The translations under genes were made by a program, and so were the position numbers. From Clostridiales bacterium (GTDB lineage: Bacteria; Bacillota; Clostridia; Peptostreptococcales; Anaerovoracaceae): a DNA stretch of 45,946 bases. The DNA lies in assembly GCA_009911365.1 (NCBI GenBank), contig QXXF01000027.1, positions 1 through 45,946 on the forward strand, given 5' to 3'. The first letter of the stretch is position 1. Every line of letters starts with the position of its first letter. The notes below the pieces were generated by a model. That model was not told where the DNA came from. It made no database searches and was given only the letters and a program-made list of their open reading frames with translations. This document shows, piece by piece, positions 23,897 through 31,640 of this stretch.

Positions 23897-24423
23897 TACT
23901 TTTTCAGCGGAAATTGACAGAGGGCAGGTGAAAATGGCAATTTTGAAACAATGTTCAAGGAAAAAACTTGTATATGCCAAAATATGCGTATGAGCGTTGT
24001 TCATGATTATTAGCTATCTTTGCTATATTGCTTTTTTATTATGGATTTGTTATTCGTACAGATTATAGTACGGGAGAATTTATTTCTGAAGCAGTAAGGG
24101 CTTATGGCATTACTAAATTTATTGTTAGCGATGTTTTTGTGCTGATAGATGCTTTGGTTACGGCAGGAATAGTTTTTCTGTTTTCGTTGCGGTTTAAGAC
24201 AGGGATTTGTTTTATGCTTGCAATTGGGACGATAACGCTGCTTCTTATCATGCAGTTTTTTCCAATTGTTCAGTATCTTGTTCCTACATATGTTGGCAGT
24301 CTGCTTGATTATGGAATGATTACTCCAACTATGGCAGGGCTTTTAAGCTTGTTATATTTGGCTGTTACGGTAGTTTTCGTTGAAATAACCGCAAGAAAAT
24401 TTGAAAGGATGGATTTGAGATGA
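23799..24423 (+). pseudogene. ABC-2 type permease, 5' truncated and frameshifted
   Basis: The frame at 23799-23993 reads AIDFAFGQWNLLGMTGLFQV, then NTFSAEIDRGQVKMAILKQC, a permease segment with membrane helix and coupling region. It is broken by a TGA (23991-23993). A further frame change near the T-run at 24031-24036 leads to 24028-24423, with three or four more helices (SDVFVLIDALVTAGIVFLFS, YLVPTYVGSLLDYG). The N-terminal part was displaced by the serine recombinase element. It is probably a bacitracin/lantibiotic-exporter-type permease; no ATPase gene accompanies it. Confidence 0.65.
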
Positions 24424-25064
24424 AAAAAATAAACAATTTGGTATTTGTGACAGTATCAGTTTTTGCTACGGCATGTATTCTTTTGTTAATTAACTATGTT
24501 GCTGTTACGTGTTGCTTAGGAAATTTGCAGTTATTTACGGCATTGGTGCTTGTTGTTCCAATCATATGTATTGCTGCTGTTTCTTTTATCATAGGGTATC
24601 GGATAAAATGGAATTGGAAATATGGCATCTGCATCGCACTTATTCTTACTCTTATATCATGGGGAACAAGTCAGCTTATTGTACTTATGGCAGGAAATGA
24701 TTTGGACAGTAATGGAGAAATTGAATTACAGAATAATTCCCAGAATACTCCGAATGACGAACTGATGGATGAACTATATGACGAATTAGATAAAAAAGCG
24801 TATGAGTATATGCTTGAGCAAGGACTTATTTCGGAGGATGAGGAAATACATGGTGGTGACAAAACCATCGGTGGTGAAGATTCAGAGAACAAAAAGGAAA
24901 ATGAGAATAACAACGAAGTAGCAAGTACAGAAATATATGTAGGCATCCAAAAATCCGACCTTGTTACAAAGTTGATAGGTAATGTCATTACTTTTCTTGT
25001 TGCTTTTGGATTAAGTTATGCTGGATATAAGGTGAGTAATAAAAAAGGTAGGCGAGAAAAATAG
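24420..25064 (+). CDS. Membrane protein of unknown function
   Basis: A 214-residue protein. Three hydrophobic helices lie in the N-terminal half (residues ~8-30, 38-60, 66-90). A strongly acidic Asp/Glu/Asn-rich loop (~93-178, with DELMDELYDELDKK and EDSENKKENENNNE) follows, then a last helix (~182-204) and a basic end KKGRREK. The start overlaps the permease stop (ATGA), so it was cotranslated with that exporter and may be its partner or an immunity-type protein. I recognise no family. Confidence 0.6.
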   Translation: MKKINNLVFVTVSVFATACILLLINYVAVTCCLGNLQLFTALVLVVPIICIAAVSFIIGYRIKWNWKYGICIALILTLISWGTSQLIVLMAGNDLDSNGEIELQNNSQNTPNDELMDELYDELDKKAYEYMLEQGLISEDEEIHGGDKTIGGEDSENKKENENNNEVASTEIYVGIQKSDLVTKLIGNVITFLVAFGLSYAGYKVSNKKGRREK

Positions 25065-25071
25065 TCTGATT

Positions 25072-25257
25072 ATGTATGCAAATAAAAAGAAAGTAGAATG
25101 GGTACGTTGCCCCATTTGTAAAAACAAAACTCGTGACAGGATTAGAGAGGATATCGTATTAAAAAACTATCCCCTCTACTGCCCGAAGTGTAAGCGGCAA
25201 ACCTTGATTGAAACAAGGAACTTGCAAATAACAGTTATCACAGAGCCAGACGCATAA
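25072..25257 (+). CDS. Cysteine-rich KTR domain protein, copy 3
   Basis: A 61-residue zinc-ribbon-like protein: VRCPICKNKTRDRIREDIVL, then YCPKCKRQTL and the tail ITVITEPDA. It closes the ABC permease/membrane-protein module. The following hairpin (from 25262) is more decayed than in copies 1, 2 and 4. The ATG used has only a weak upstream site. Confidence 0.8.
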   Translation: MYANKKKVEWVRCPICKNKTRDRIREDIVLKNYPLYCPKCKRQTLIETRNLQITVITEPDA

Positions 25258-25356
25258 GACGCAGAGCCGATGAACTTCTGAGAAATAATAATTTGTCGGT
25301 TTTTGCATATTTGTGGATACAGAGAATTTCTGATAGAATAAACCTTCCATTATAAC

Positions 25357-25377
25357 ACCATACTTTTACAGTATGGT
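25357..25377. promoter_or_regulatory. Palindromic operator for the MerR-type regulator
   Basis: accatact-tttac-agtatggt is a perfect eight-base inverted repeat 29 bases before the GTG start. A weak promoter (TTGTGG 25311-25316, TAGAAT 25334-25339, 17-base spacer) lies upstream, so binding here would autoregulate the gene. Confidence 0.6.
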
Positions 25378-25405
25378 AAGATTGGCATATGGGAGGTGGA
25401 TTTTA

Positions 25406-26149
25406 GTGAATACATATAAGACTTCGGAAGTGGCAAAAATCTTCGGCATACATCCAAATACAGTACGGATGTATGAGGAATGGGGACTGATACCAGAAGC
25501 AAAACGGAAGCCGAACGGCTACCGAGTGTTTACGGATTTCCATATTGAACAACTGCGGCTTGCCCGCATTGCTTTTCAAATTGAGGTGATTCAGAACGGA
25601 TTAAGGAAAAAGATTGTAGAAACTGTCAAGATTTCTGCAAAGGGCGATTTTGATAAGGCTCTTTGTTTTGCGGAGGAATACCGAACCCAAATACAGAAAG
25701 AGCAAACCAACGCCGAGGAAGCGATTCAGATTGCAAAGCAGATTTTATCTGGCAAGTCGGCGGAACAATCCCTTTGTTTAAAACGAAAGGAAGTCTCAGA
25801 GTATCTGGATATTTCTATGGATACACTTAGAAATTGGGAATTGAACGGTTTGCTTCGGGTAAAACGGAAACAGAACGGATACCGCATCTATACAGGCGAG
25901 GATATTGAGCGGCTAAAGATAATACGGTCACTCCGTTGTGCCAATTACTCATTAGAAGCAATCCTGCGGATGCTGAATGCCCTTGAGCATAATCCGCAGG
26001 CAAATATTGAACAGGCGCTGAACACGCCGAAAAAGGACACCGATATTATTTCCGTTTGCGACAGGCTGATTGTATCATTGAAGGCAGCCGAAAAAAATGC
26101 AGAAAAGATGATAGAGATTCTTACCGATATGAAAAAGGAATTTTCTTAA
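25406..26149 (+). CDS. Double MerR-type regulator
   Basis: A 247-residue regulator with two complete MerR winged-helix domains. The first (residues ~3-60) reads YKTSEVAKIFGIHPNTVRMY, then RKPNGYRVFTDFHIEQL; the second (~130-205) reads RKEVSEYLDISMDTLRNWEL, then RKQNGYRIYTGEDIERL. A helical segment (~85-120) links them, and a C-terminal coiled-coil arm ends the protein. No effector domain is visible. It would bend a promoter for the ABC exporter encoded next. The GTG start follows GGGAGGTGG; the longer frame from 25373 would begin inside the operator. Confidence 0.85.
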   Translation: MNTYKTSEVAKIFGIHPNTVRMYEEWGLIPEAKRKPNGYRVFTDFHIEQLRLARIAFQIEVIQNGLRKKIVETVKISAKGDFDKALCFAEEYRTQIQKEQTNAEEAIQIAKQILSGKSAEQSLCLKRKEVSEYLDISMDTLRNWELNGLLRVKRKQNGYRIYTGEDIERLKIIRSLRCANYSLEAILRMLNALEHNPQANIEQALNTPKKDTDIISVCDRLIVSLKAAEKNAEKMIEILTDMKKEFS

Positions 26150-26222
26150 CCCTACATTTTAACACCAACCTTTTTTTCGCTGTTAAGATAAGAGCCGCAA
26201 CAGCAAAAGGAGGATAAGACAG

Positions 26223-26957
26223 ATGAATGAAATCATCAGTGTAAAGCAGCTCTCAAAATCATATGGCGGACTGACTGCCGTGCAGGGGCTGGATTTGTCA
26301 GTCACGCAGGGGACGGTTTTCGGGCTGCTTGGAGCGAACGGTGCAGGAAAAAGCACTACGATTGAATGTATGTTAGGCACAAGGAAATTCGATGCAGGCA
26401 CGGTTTCTATTTTAGGGATGAACCCGCTCCTGCAAAGGAAACAGCTTTTTGAAAATGTCGGCGTGCAATTACAAGAAGCGAATTACCAAGACAAAGTGAC
26501 GGTTGCTGAACTATGCGAGGTAACGCAGTCACTCTATCGGAATGCCGCAGACTATGGGGAGCTTCTGAAACAATTTGGTATTTTCGATAAAGCAAAAAGC
26601 ATGGTCAAGGAGCTTTCTGGAGGACAGCGGCAAAAGCTGTTTATTGTTTTAGCTCTGATACCACAGCCTAAAGTTGTTTTTCTGGATGAGCTGACGACAG
26701 GGCTTGATGCAAAAGCCAGACGGGAGGTATGGAAAATCTTATCTGACCTCAAAGAAAAAGGATTAACAATTTTTCTGACTTCACATTTTATGGACGAGGT
26801 AGAAGCGTTGTGCGACTGGGTCTGCATACTTAAAAAAGGAAAAGCTGTTTTTTATGGAACGGTAGAAGAAGCCATTGCAGGAAGTTCGTATGACAAATTT
26901 GAAGATGCGTATTTGTGGTATTCTGATGAGGAGGCAAGCAATAATGAAAACATTTAA
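26223..26957 (+). CDS. ABC exporter ATP-binding protein
   Basis: A 244-residue ATPase of the drug/antibiotic exporter (ABC-2) class. Walker A is GANGAGKST (residues ~39-47), the signature ELSGGQRQK (~137-145), Walker B VVFLDELTTGLD (~156-167) with the catalytic Glu, and the His switch TSHFMDEVEAL. It powers the permease encoded by the overlapping next gene. AAAGGAGG precedes the ATG. Control by the double-MerR protein just upstream is likely. Confidence 0.92.
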   Translation: MNEIISVKQLSKSYGGLTAVQGLDLSVTQGTVFGLLGANGAGKSTTIECMLGTRKFDAGTVSILGMNPLLQRKQLFENVGVQLQEANYQDKVTVAELCEVTQSLYRNAADYGELLKQFGIFDKAKSMVKELSGGQRQKLFIVLALIPQPKVVFLDELTTGLDAKARREVWKILSDLKEKGLTIFLTSHFMDEVEALCDWVCILKKGKAVFYGTVEEAIAGSSYDKFEDAYLWYSDEEASNNENI

Positions 26958-27687
26958 AACAATGCTGAAAAATGAGATGAAACTTTCCCTGCGTGATATG
27001 AACATGGTAATCTTTGCAATCTGCATTCCCCTTGTAGTTTTGATTATACTAGGCGTTATTTATGGTAATAAGCCTGCTTCCCCAGGTGCGGCGTACACGT
27101 TTCTGGAACAGTCCTTTGGTGCTTTGACAACGATTGCGGTTTGTGCAGGCGGCGTTATGGGACTGCCTCTTGTAGTATCTGATTACCGAAACAGAAAGAT
27201 ATTGAAGCGTTTTAAGGTTACCCCTGTCAGCCCTGCGATGATTTTAGCGGTGCAGGTTGTGATTTACACAATTTATTCCGTGGCATCACTTATACTGCTT
27301 TATATCGTTTCAGCACTCTTTTTTGGATTTCATATGGGCGGCTCTAGGATTGCTTTTCTCGGTGGCTATCTATTAGTTATGCTGTCGATATTCAGTATCG
27401 GCATGGTGGTAGGCGGGATTTCCCCGAACTCCCAGACGGCGAGCGTGATAGCAAGCCTGCTTTGCTTCCCGATGCTTATTTTTTCTGGAGCAACGCTGCC
27501 GTATGAGGTAATGCCAAGTGCCTTGCAAAAGGTGGTGGATATTCTGCCATTGACACAGGGAATAAAACTATTGAAAGCTGCTTCATTAGGACTTCCGATA
27601 GAAAACGTCTTTGTTCCAATTATTGTTATGGTGGTACTTGCCGCCATTTGTATCGGAGTGTCCTTTCGCTTTTTTAAATGGGAGTAG
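26944..27687 (+). CDS. ABC-2 type exporter permease
   Basis: A 247-residue permease with six predicted helices: a first after MLKNEMKLSLRDMNMVIFAI, then AGGVMGLPLVVSDYRNRKIL with the amphipathic coupling stretch, and GVSFRFFKWE at the end. It forms the membrane half of a two-component drug or peptide exporter. ATG 26944 lies inside the ATPase gene (14-base overlap) and follows GAGGAGG; earlier in-frame codons belong to that gene. KTR-4 overlaps its end by 10 bases, so these genes form one operon. Confidence 0.9.
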   Translation: MKTFKTMLKNEMKLSLRDMNMVIFAICIPLVVLIILGVIYGNKPASPGAAYTFLEQSFGALTTIAVCAGGVMGLPLVVSDYRNRKILKRFKVTPVSPAMILAVQVVIYTIYSVASLILLYIVSALFFGFHMGGSRIAFLGGYLLVMLSIFSIGMVVGGISPNSQTASVIASLLCFPMLIFSGATLPYEVMPSALQKVVDILPLTQGIKLLKAASLGLPIENVFVPIIVMVVLAAICIGVSFRFFKWE

Positions 27688-27884
27688 CAGGTAACGCAGA
27701 ATGGCTGTTATGCCCTGCCTGCGGAAATAAAACAAGATTAAAAATACGGGAGGACACAGAACTCAAGAATTTTCCATTGTACTGTCCAAAATGTAAGCAG
27801 GAAACATTGATAGAAGTAACAAATCTACAAGTAATAGTCATCAAAGAGCCAGACACTTTAGATGCAGAGCCGATGAACTTGTGA
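27678..27884 (+). CDS. Cysteine-rich KTR domain protein, copy 4
   Basis: A 68-residue zinc-ribbon-like protein: WLLCPACGNKTRLKIREDTE, then YCPKCKQETL and the EPDT tail extended to DAEPMNL by a frame difference in the repeated tail DNA. It overlaps the permease gene, so it is cotranslated with the exporter. Fourth of the KTR paralogues. Confidence 0.85.
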   Translation: MGVAGNAEWLLCPACGNKTRLKIREDTELKNFPLYCPKCKQETLIEVTNLQVIVIKEPDTLDAEPMNL

Positions 27885-27916
27885 GATGTGAAATCACAGT
27901 TTATCGGCTTTGTTTT
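27865..27916 (+). terminator. KTR-tail terminator, copy 4
   Basis: cagagccgatgaac (27865-27878) pairs with gtttatcggctttg (27899-27912), followed by TTTT. The inner gtga/tcac (27881-27884, 27894-27897) extends the stem. Sequence and place match copy 1. Confidence 0.8.
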
Positions 27917-27936
27917 ATATAACCACAGGTAGGACA

Positions 27937-28030
27937 AGCCCACCGAATAAAAAAACGATGTTTCGGTGAGCTGATTTGCCATGCTTTGAAATCTCTCAGA
28001 CTTCGCTTTTTGAAGTTTGGAGGGATTTTT
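27937..28030 (+). repeat. Tandem hairpin pair, copy 2, hiding a ribosome site
   Basis: agcccaccgaa/ttcggtgagct (27937-27947, 27962-27972) and a second stem aaatctctcagacttc/gaagtttggagggattt (27990-28027). The GGAGGG of the next gene lies in the 3' arm of the second stem, so translation of the sigma-like gene would need this stem to open. Near-copy of 21130-21226. Confidence 0.65.
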
Positions 28031-28279
28031 ATGCCAAAGTATGCAAGGCAAGCTGCCAGTGGCAGCTACACAGAGTTATTCTATAAAGAATTTTGCGACC
28101 GCAGAGAAACGGACAGGGCTTATGCGGACAAGCTCTTTATTCCCGTGCAGGGCTGTCTGATTGAAACGGAACAGGCACATTATATTGAGTTTTATCGTGA
28201 CAAGGAGCGTTGGCGTTATCTGAAAAAACTCGATGCAGATAACAGCCTATTATCCGTTATAGAAAATGCCAAAAATTAA
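28031..28279 (+). pseudogene. Sigma-70-type factor of a conjugative element, truncated
   Basis: An 82-residue frame begins MPKYARQAASGSYTELFYKE and carries the typical LFIPVQGCLIETEQAHYIEF and YRDKERWRYLKKLDADNSLL of Tn1549-type sigma factors. It stops after SVIENAKN, before the region 2/4 segments that follow in full-length proteins. It is probably a broken gene, although the short product could persist. Confidence 0.7.
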
Positions 28280-28323
28280 CAGTACGGTTATCAGCGCAGG
28301 ACATTCCTAGCATTGCATTTCTC

Positions 28324-28941
28324 TTGGTAAAAGAGAGTAACGATTATCGACAGGCTGATAAAGTTGCATCTATAGAACAACTTGTTGATTTATACCGTAA
28401 ATATGACAATGAACATTCGTCAGCGGAAAGTATAAAAAACGCCGATAGCGATAAAGTTTTTCGTGTTGTTTTAGGGATGACCGCAGAGCAATTTAAATAT
28501 CAAAATTTATGGTGGATATTTGAAAAATTTAACAGAGATTATTATATGCTTTTAGCAGCAAAAAATTTTGAACATAGGGGTGAAATAGACACTAATGCAG
28601 TCGTAAAGGAAGTTTTCGGCTATTCAGCAGATGATTATGTCACTATACTTCTAATGATGTTTTGGCTTTGTAGTCAACACCCGGATCCATTATCTGCTCC
28701 AGAAAATTTATATTGTAGAAAAGAAAACACAATTCTGACCCCAGAAAATATTACTCATCTTATCGAATACTATTCATGTAATTACAAAGAATTGCGAGAA
28801 CATCCCTTGAGAAAACAGCTATTCTATTCAAAACCTTTCATTAAAACTCAAAGGCATAAATTGTATTTGTCGGTTAGTCTGTTTCTTGTTGCGATGATAG
28901 TTGGAAATGGGCTTTATTGGCTTGTTACAAATGCTTATTGA
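28324..28941 (+). CDS. Hypothetical protein with C-terminal membrane anchor
   Basis: About 205 residues, AT-rich codons. The body (1-~175) is helical and charged (YRQADKVASIEQLVDLYRKY, then YYMLLAAKNFEHRGEIDTNA), with a Cys/Trp-containing stretch MMFWLCSQHPDP. The last ~25 residues form one membrane helix (YLSVSLFLVAMIVGNGLYWL). TTG is a weak start without a clear ribosome site, and the open frame extends a little upstream, so the N-terminus is probably lost in the join with the sigma remnant. No family recognised. The end abuts a RhuM remnant. Confidence 0.4.
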   Translation: MVKESNDYRQADKVASIEQLVDLYRKYDNEHSSAESIKNADSDKVFRVVLGMTAEQFKYQNLWWIFEKFNRDYYMLLAAKNFEHRGEIDTNAVVKEVFGYSADDYVTILLMMFWLCSQHPDPLSAPENLYCRKENTILTPENITHLIEYYSCNYKELREHPLRKQLFYSKPFIKTQRHKLYLSVSLFLVAMIVGNGLYWLVTNAY

Positions 28942-29344
28942 ATCGAAATCATCTTTGCTCAAAGATGAGCTATCTATATATGAGAACCCACATCTTAATG
29001 GGGAAACGGATTACTTTTCCAAGGTAATGAAATATAGAGAAATGCCCTATTATAATCTTGATATGATTATTTCTCTGGGATATAGAGTAAAATCTAAAAT
29101 TGCTACAAATTTCCGTCGGTGCGCTACCGAACCAGATTATGTGGAGCACCTTGAGAATGTTTTAAAAACAAGAGGTGAAAAAGTGTTGCAAGGAGCCGAA
29201 ACAATTAGTCATGCACAGGCAATTGAAAAAGCAACACAAGAATATCACAAATATCAGGTACAGAATTTGTCGCCAGTTGAAGAAGAATATTTGGAAAACA
29301 TTAAAAATATTCACAGCACAGTGAAGAAAAGAGGTGAGAATTGA
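28931..29344 (+). pseudogene. RhuM family protein with large in-frame deletion
   Basis: The frame contains two separate RhuM landmarks: YYNLDMIISLGYRVKSKIAT plus NFRR (residues ~49-72) from the middle, and HLENVLKTRGEKVLQGAETI, then AIEKATQEYHKYQVQNLSPV and YLENIKNI, the family C-terminus. In full-length RhuM about 150 residues lie between them and are missing. The first ~45 residues do not match the family's usual HTH-like start. It overlaps the previous frame by 11 bases and has no clear ribosome site. Confidence 0.65.
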
Positions 29345-29408
29345 ACTTAAAAGTATATTCATATAAATGATGGGATAAAAAAGAGATTTTTAAGATATTG
29401 GTGGAAAT

Positions 29409-29710
29409 ATGAGTTTGGACAATGATGAACATATAGAAATGGATGATGGCGATGTCCTCACTGCAAAACAGGTCAAAGAACTCCAAAAACGCAATGCACA
29501 ATTAGAGGAGGAAAAACTCATATTAAAAAAAGCGATTGCCATATTCACGCCACACTCAAACAACGATTAGACGCTGTCTATAAGCTTCGTGTCCAACATG
29601 ACGTCCGTGCGTTCTGCCGTGTTTTGAACATCAACCGAAGCACTTATTACAAGCATTTTCGTAAAGAACCTATCCCTCGGGTTTCTGAAAAATTGTGCGG
29701 AACATATTAA
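29409..29710 (+). pseudogene. IS3-family element remnant
   Basis: A short OrfA end (MSLDNDEHIEMDDGDVLTAK, then ELQKRNAQLEEEKLILKKAI) runs out of frame into the start of OrfB (RLDAVYKLRVQHDVRAFCRV, then NINRSTYYKHF). All catalytic residues are lost. A different IS3 subgroup from the copy at 7768. Confidence 0.65.
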
Positions 29711-29712
29711 AG

Positions 29713-29986
29713 CTGAATGCTGAATATTACGGATTTGCAGAAAGTGCATTGGGATTGATTGCAATTTATCGGCAGCATCACAGCAGGGCTATTGACAGAG
29801 AAAATGAAACTCCGAAAACTATCAATCGTAGTTGTGATGTTTGGGGCGTTTTTGATACCAGCGGGTATGATTTTTATTTTTCCAGCAACGTCAATTACAA
29901 AATATGTTGTTAATGTTATTGCCTTTTGCAGTATGCAGATTGCCGCTTGTATTTTTTCTATTTTTGCCCTCTCAATGATACAGTAG
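29713..29986 (+). pseudogene. MFS transporter C-terminal remnant
   Basis: Two frames together give the end of a major-facilitator pump: LNAEYYGFAESALGLI in one, then FIGSITAGLLTEKMKLRKLS and three helices (AFLIPAGMIFIF, VVNVIAFCSM, CIFSIFALSMIQ) in another, with a slip near 29755-29760. The 5' part is replaced by the IS3 remnant. A drug-efflux pump is likely but the class is open. Confidence 0.5.
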
Positions 29987-30057
29987 AGAACTCCCAATCA
30001 TTTAATCTATTCCTAAAATGCCATCACGGTATTTTCAAAAAAATTACAAAGAAAATA

Positions 30058-30086
30058 TTGACAATAATACTAAAAAGTGCTAACAT
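30058..30086 (+). promoter_or_regulatory. Promoter of the bacteriocin-like operon
   Basis: TTGACA (30058-30063), 17-base spacer and TAACAT (30081-30086), about 60 bases before the first gene. The upstream sequence is AT-rich. Confidence 0.65.
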
Positions 30087-30144
30087 TACAACTACAGCAG
30101 CTGCAATACTAAAAAAGGGAAAATAAACAGGGAAGGAGGTGTGT

Positions 30145-30585
30145 ATGAGGCGCTATCGCAAATACATATTAACTGCGGTCGTGATCATTTTGGGAATCTG
30201 CGGTTTATCCTGGTATAACATGCGGCAGGATTTATCAAGAGGGGGCAGCTGGATCAAGGAGGTTTCCAGGCAGCAGCTGGATCAGATGTTTGCTGAAAAA
30301 TCCGACTTTTTCCTATACGTGGGCAGACCCACCTGCCCAGACTGCGAAGTGTTTTACCCAGTATTGGAAAAAATCGTTTCTGCCAGAGGCCAAAGGATTT
30401 ACTATTACAATACGGAAGCGAAAGCCAGCGAGAAACGCAAAATGAGAAAGTACGTGGAAAGCTTAGGGATTGACGAGATCCCTATGGTCCTGCGAGTGGA
30501 GCAGGGGAAGATCGAGGCCCACTATAACGGACAAAGGGATCAAGACATTGATGATTTTTCAAAAGAAATGAAAAAAGGAGATTAA
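30145..30585 (+). CDS. Membrane-anchored thioredoxin-like protein (PedC/BrcD-like)
   Basis: A 146-residue protein with an N-terminal anchor (residues ~8-23, YILTAVVIILGICGLSW) and a thioredoxin fold outside the membrane. The active site is CPDC (64-67) in FLYVGRPTCPDCEVF, and the cis-proline is in EIPMVLRV (~111-118). It resembles the disulfide isomerases found with class II bacteriocins such as pediocin (PedC/BrcD family). It would form or correct disulfides in secreted proteins, most simply in the product encoded five bases downstream. The ATG is fixed by AAGGAGG; GTG 30139 is an in-frame alternative without spacing. It is the first gene of a three-gene operon. Confidence 0.85.
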   Translation: MRRYRKYILTAVVIILGICGLSWYNMRQDLSRGGSWIKEVSRQQLDQMFAEKSDFFLYVGRPTCPDCEVFYPVLEKIVSARGQRIYYYNTEAKASEKRKMRKYVESLGIDEIPMVLRVEQGKIEAHYNGQRDQDIDDFSKEMKKGD

Positions 30586-30589
30586 TGAG

Positions 30590-31624
30590 ATGACAAGAAA
30601 AAGAGAACTTAGATTTACCGCCATTGTGGTATCAATGATGATCAGCTTCGCGGCAGCATCAGAAACGTTTGCCTTTGCGGGGACAAGCCTTGAACGCGAG
30701 CAGGAAGAGGAGTTGGCGGAAACCATTGAGGACATCACAGGGACAGGTAGCATCAACACAGACGTTTATTCTACAGAGGAAAACGCTGCGGTCGCAGATG
30801 GATTTGACGCAGAGATCGCCATTCCAAAAGATGGAGAAGACGCTATTGTGGTAGATGATGGGGAAGGCGCGGCCTTGGAAATGTTTCTTCCTCAGGAGGC
30901 TGAAGATGCAGAGGGAACCCTTACGGATGAAGGGACCGTTGTGTATGAAAACAAGGATGCCAGTGCGGCCATCGGCGTGCAGCCGCTTCAAGAAACAGTC
31001 GCGGGTATGAACTTCGAGAGCGTTAGGACCACCATCTGTATCGCAGATGCGGACGCAGCTAAAGAATATGATTTCCAGTTCGACTTGGAAGAGGGGCAGA
31101 AACTGATGACGGCCGCTGACTATTTAGGAGAAGAGTATGATACTGGCGAGGTCTATGTGGTCAATAACAATGGAGAGATCCAATACGTGATCGATCCGGC
31201 ATGGGCAAAGGACGCTAATGGAGATGATGTGGAAACGCATTATGAAGTATCGGAAAACACCTTGACCCAAGTGACGAACTTTGATGAAAATACGGCGTTT
31301 CCTGTAGTGGCGGACCCAACTGCTTGGCAGGTGACCAAATGCGCAGGAGCTATATCCTGGGCAGTAGGCAGCACGATCTTTAGCGTAGCCAAGTTGGCAA
31401 AAGTCAAGAAATACATCAAAGCCATAGGCGGAGTGAAAAAGTCAGCAAAAAAATATATGGCTGCGATCAAGGCCGCGAAAAAGCAGGCAAAAAAAGAAGG
31501 CAGCAGGAATTGGCGTAAATACTTGAAACGCAAGAACATTGCCAGTCAATTCGGCTCATCACTATTGGGATTCGCTAGTGTGGTGTCGGGGGTTGATCAA
31601 ATCATTAAAAAATGCGATTTCTAG
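30590..31624 (+). CDS. Secreted acidic proprotein with cationic C-terminal domain
   Basis: A 344-residue predicted precursor. Residues 1-30 form a Sec signal peptide (basic start, hydrophobic core, AFA before the cleavage site). Residues ~34-243 are extremely acidic, with about 54 Asp/Glu against 7 Lys/Arg. They end in VVADP (239-243), a motif that I recall before the C-terminal part of many uncharacterised secreted Gram-positive proteins. Residues 244-344 are the opposite: about 23 Lys/Arg against 3 acidic residues, with amphipathic and Gly/Ala/Val-rich hydrophobic stretches. Cys251 and Cys342 sit near the two ends of that domain and could close a loop by disulfide. The layout suggests an inactive proprotein whose cleaved C-terminus acts on membranes. 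Function is inferred; an adhesin or envelope protein is the alternative. Confidence 0.7.
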   Translation: MTRKRELRFTAIVVSMMISFAAASETFAFAGTSLEREQEEELAETIEDITGTGSINTDVYSTEENAAVADGFDAEIAIPKDGEDAIVVDDGEGAALEMFLPQEAEDAEGTLTDEGTVVYENKDASAAIGVQPLQETVAGMNFESVRTTICIADADAAKEYDFQFDLEEGQKLMTAADYLGEEYDTGEVYVVNNNGEIQYVIDPAWAKDANGDDVETHYEVSENTLTQVTNFDENTAFPVVADPTAWQVTKCAGAISWAVGSTIFSVAKLAKVKKYIKAIGGVKKSAKKYMAAIKAAKKQAKKEGSRNWRKYLKRKNIASQFGSSLLGFASVVSGVDQIIKKCDF

Positions 31625-31640
31625 TCAGGAGGATAGGAAT

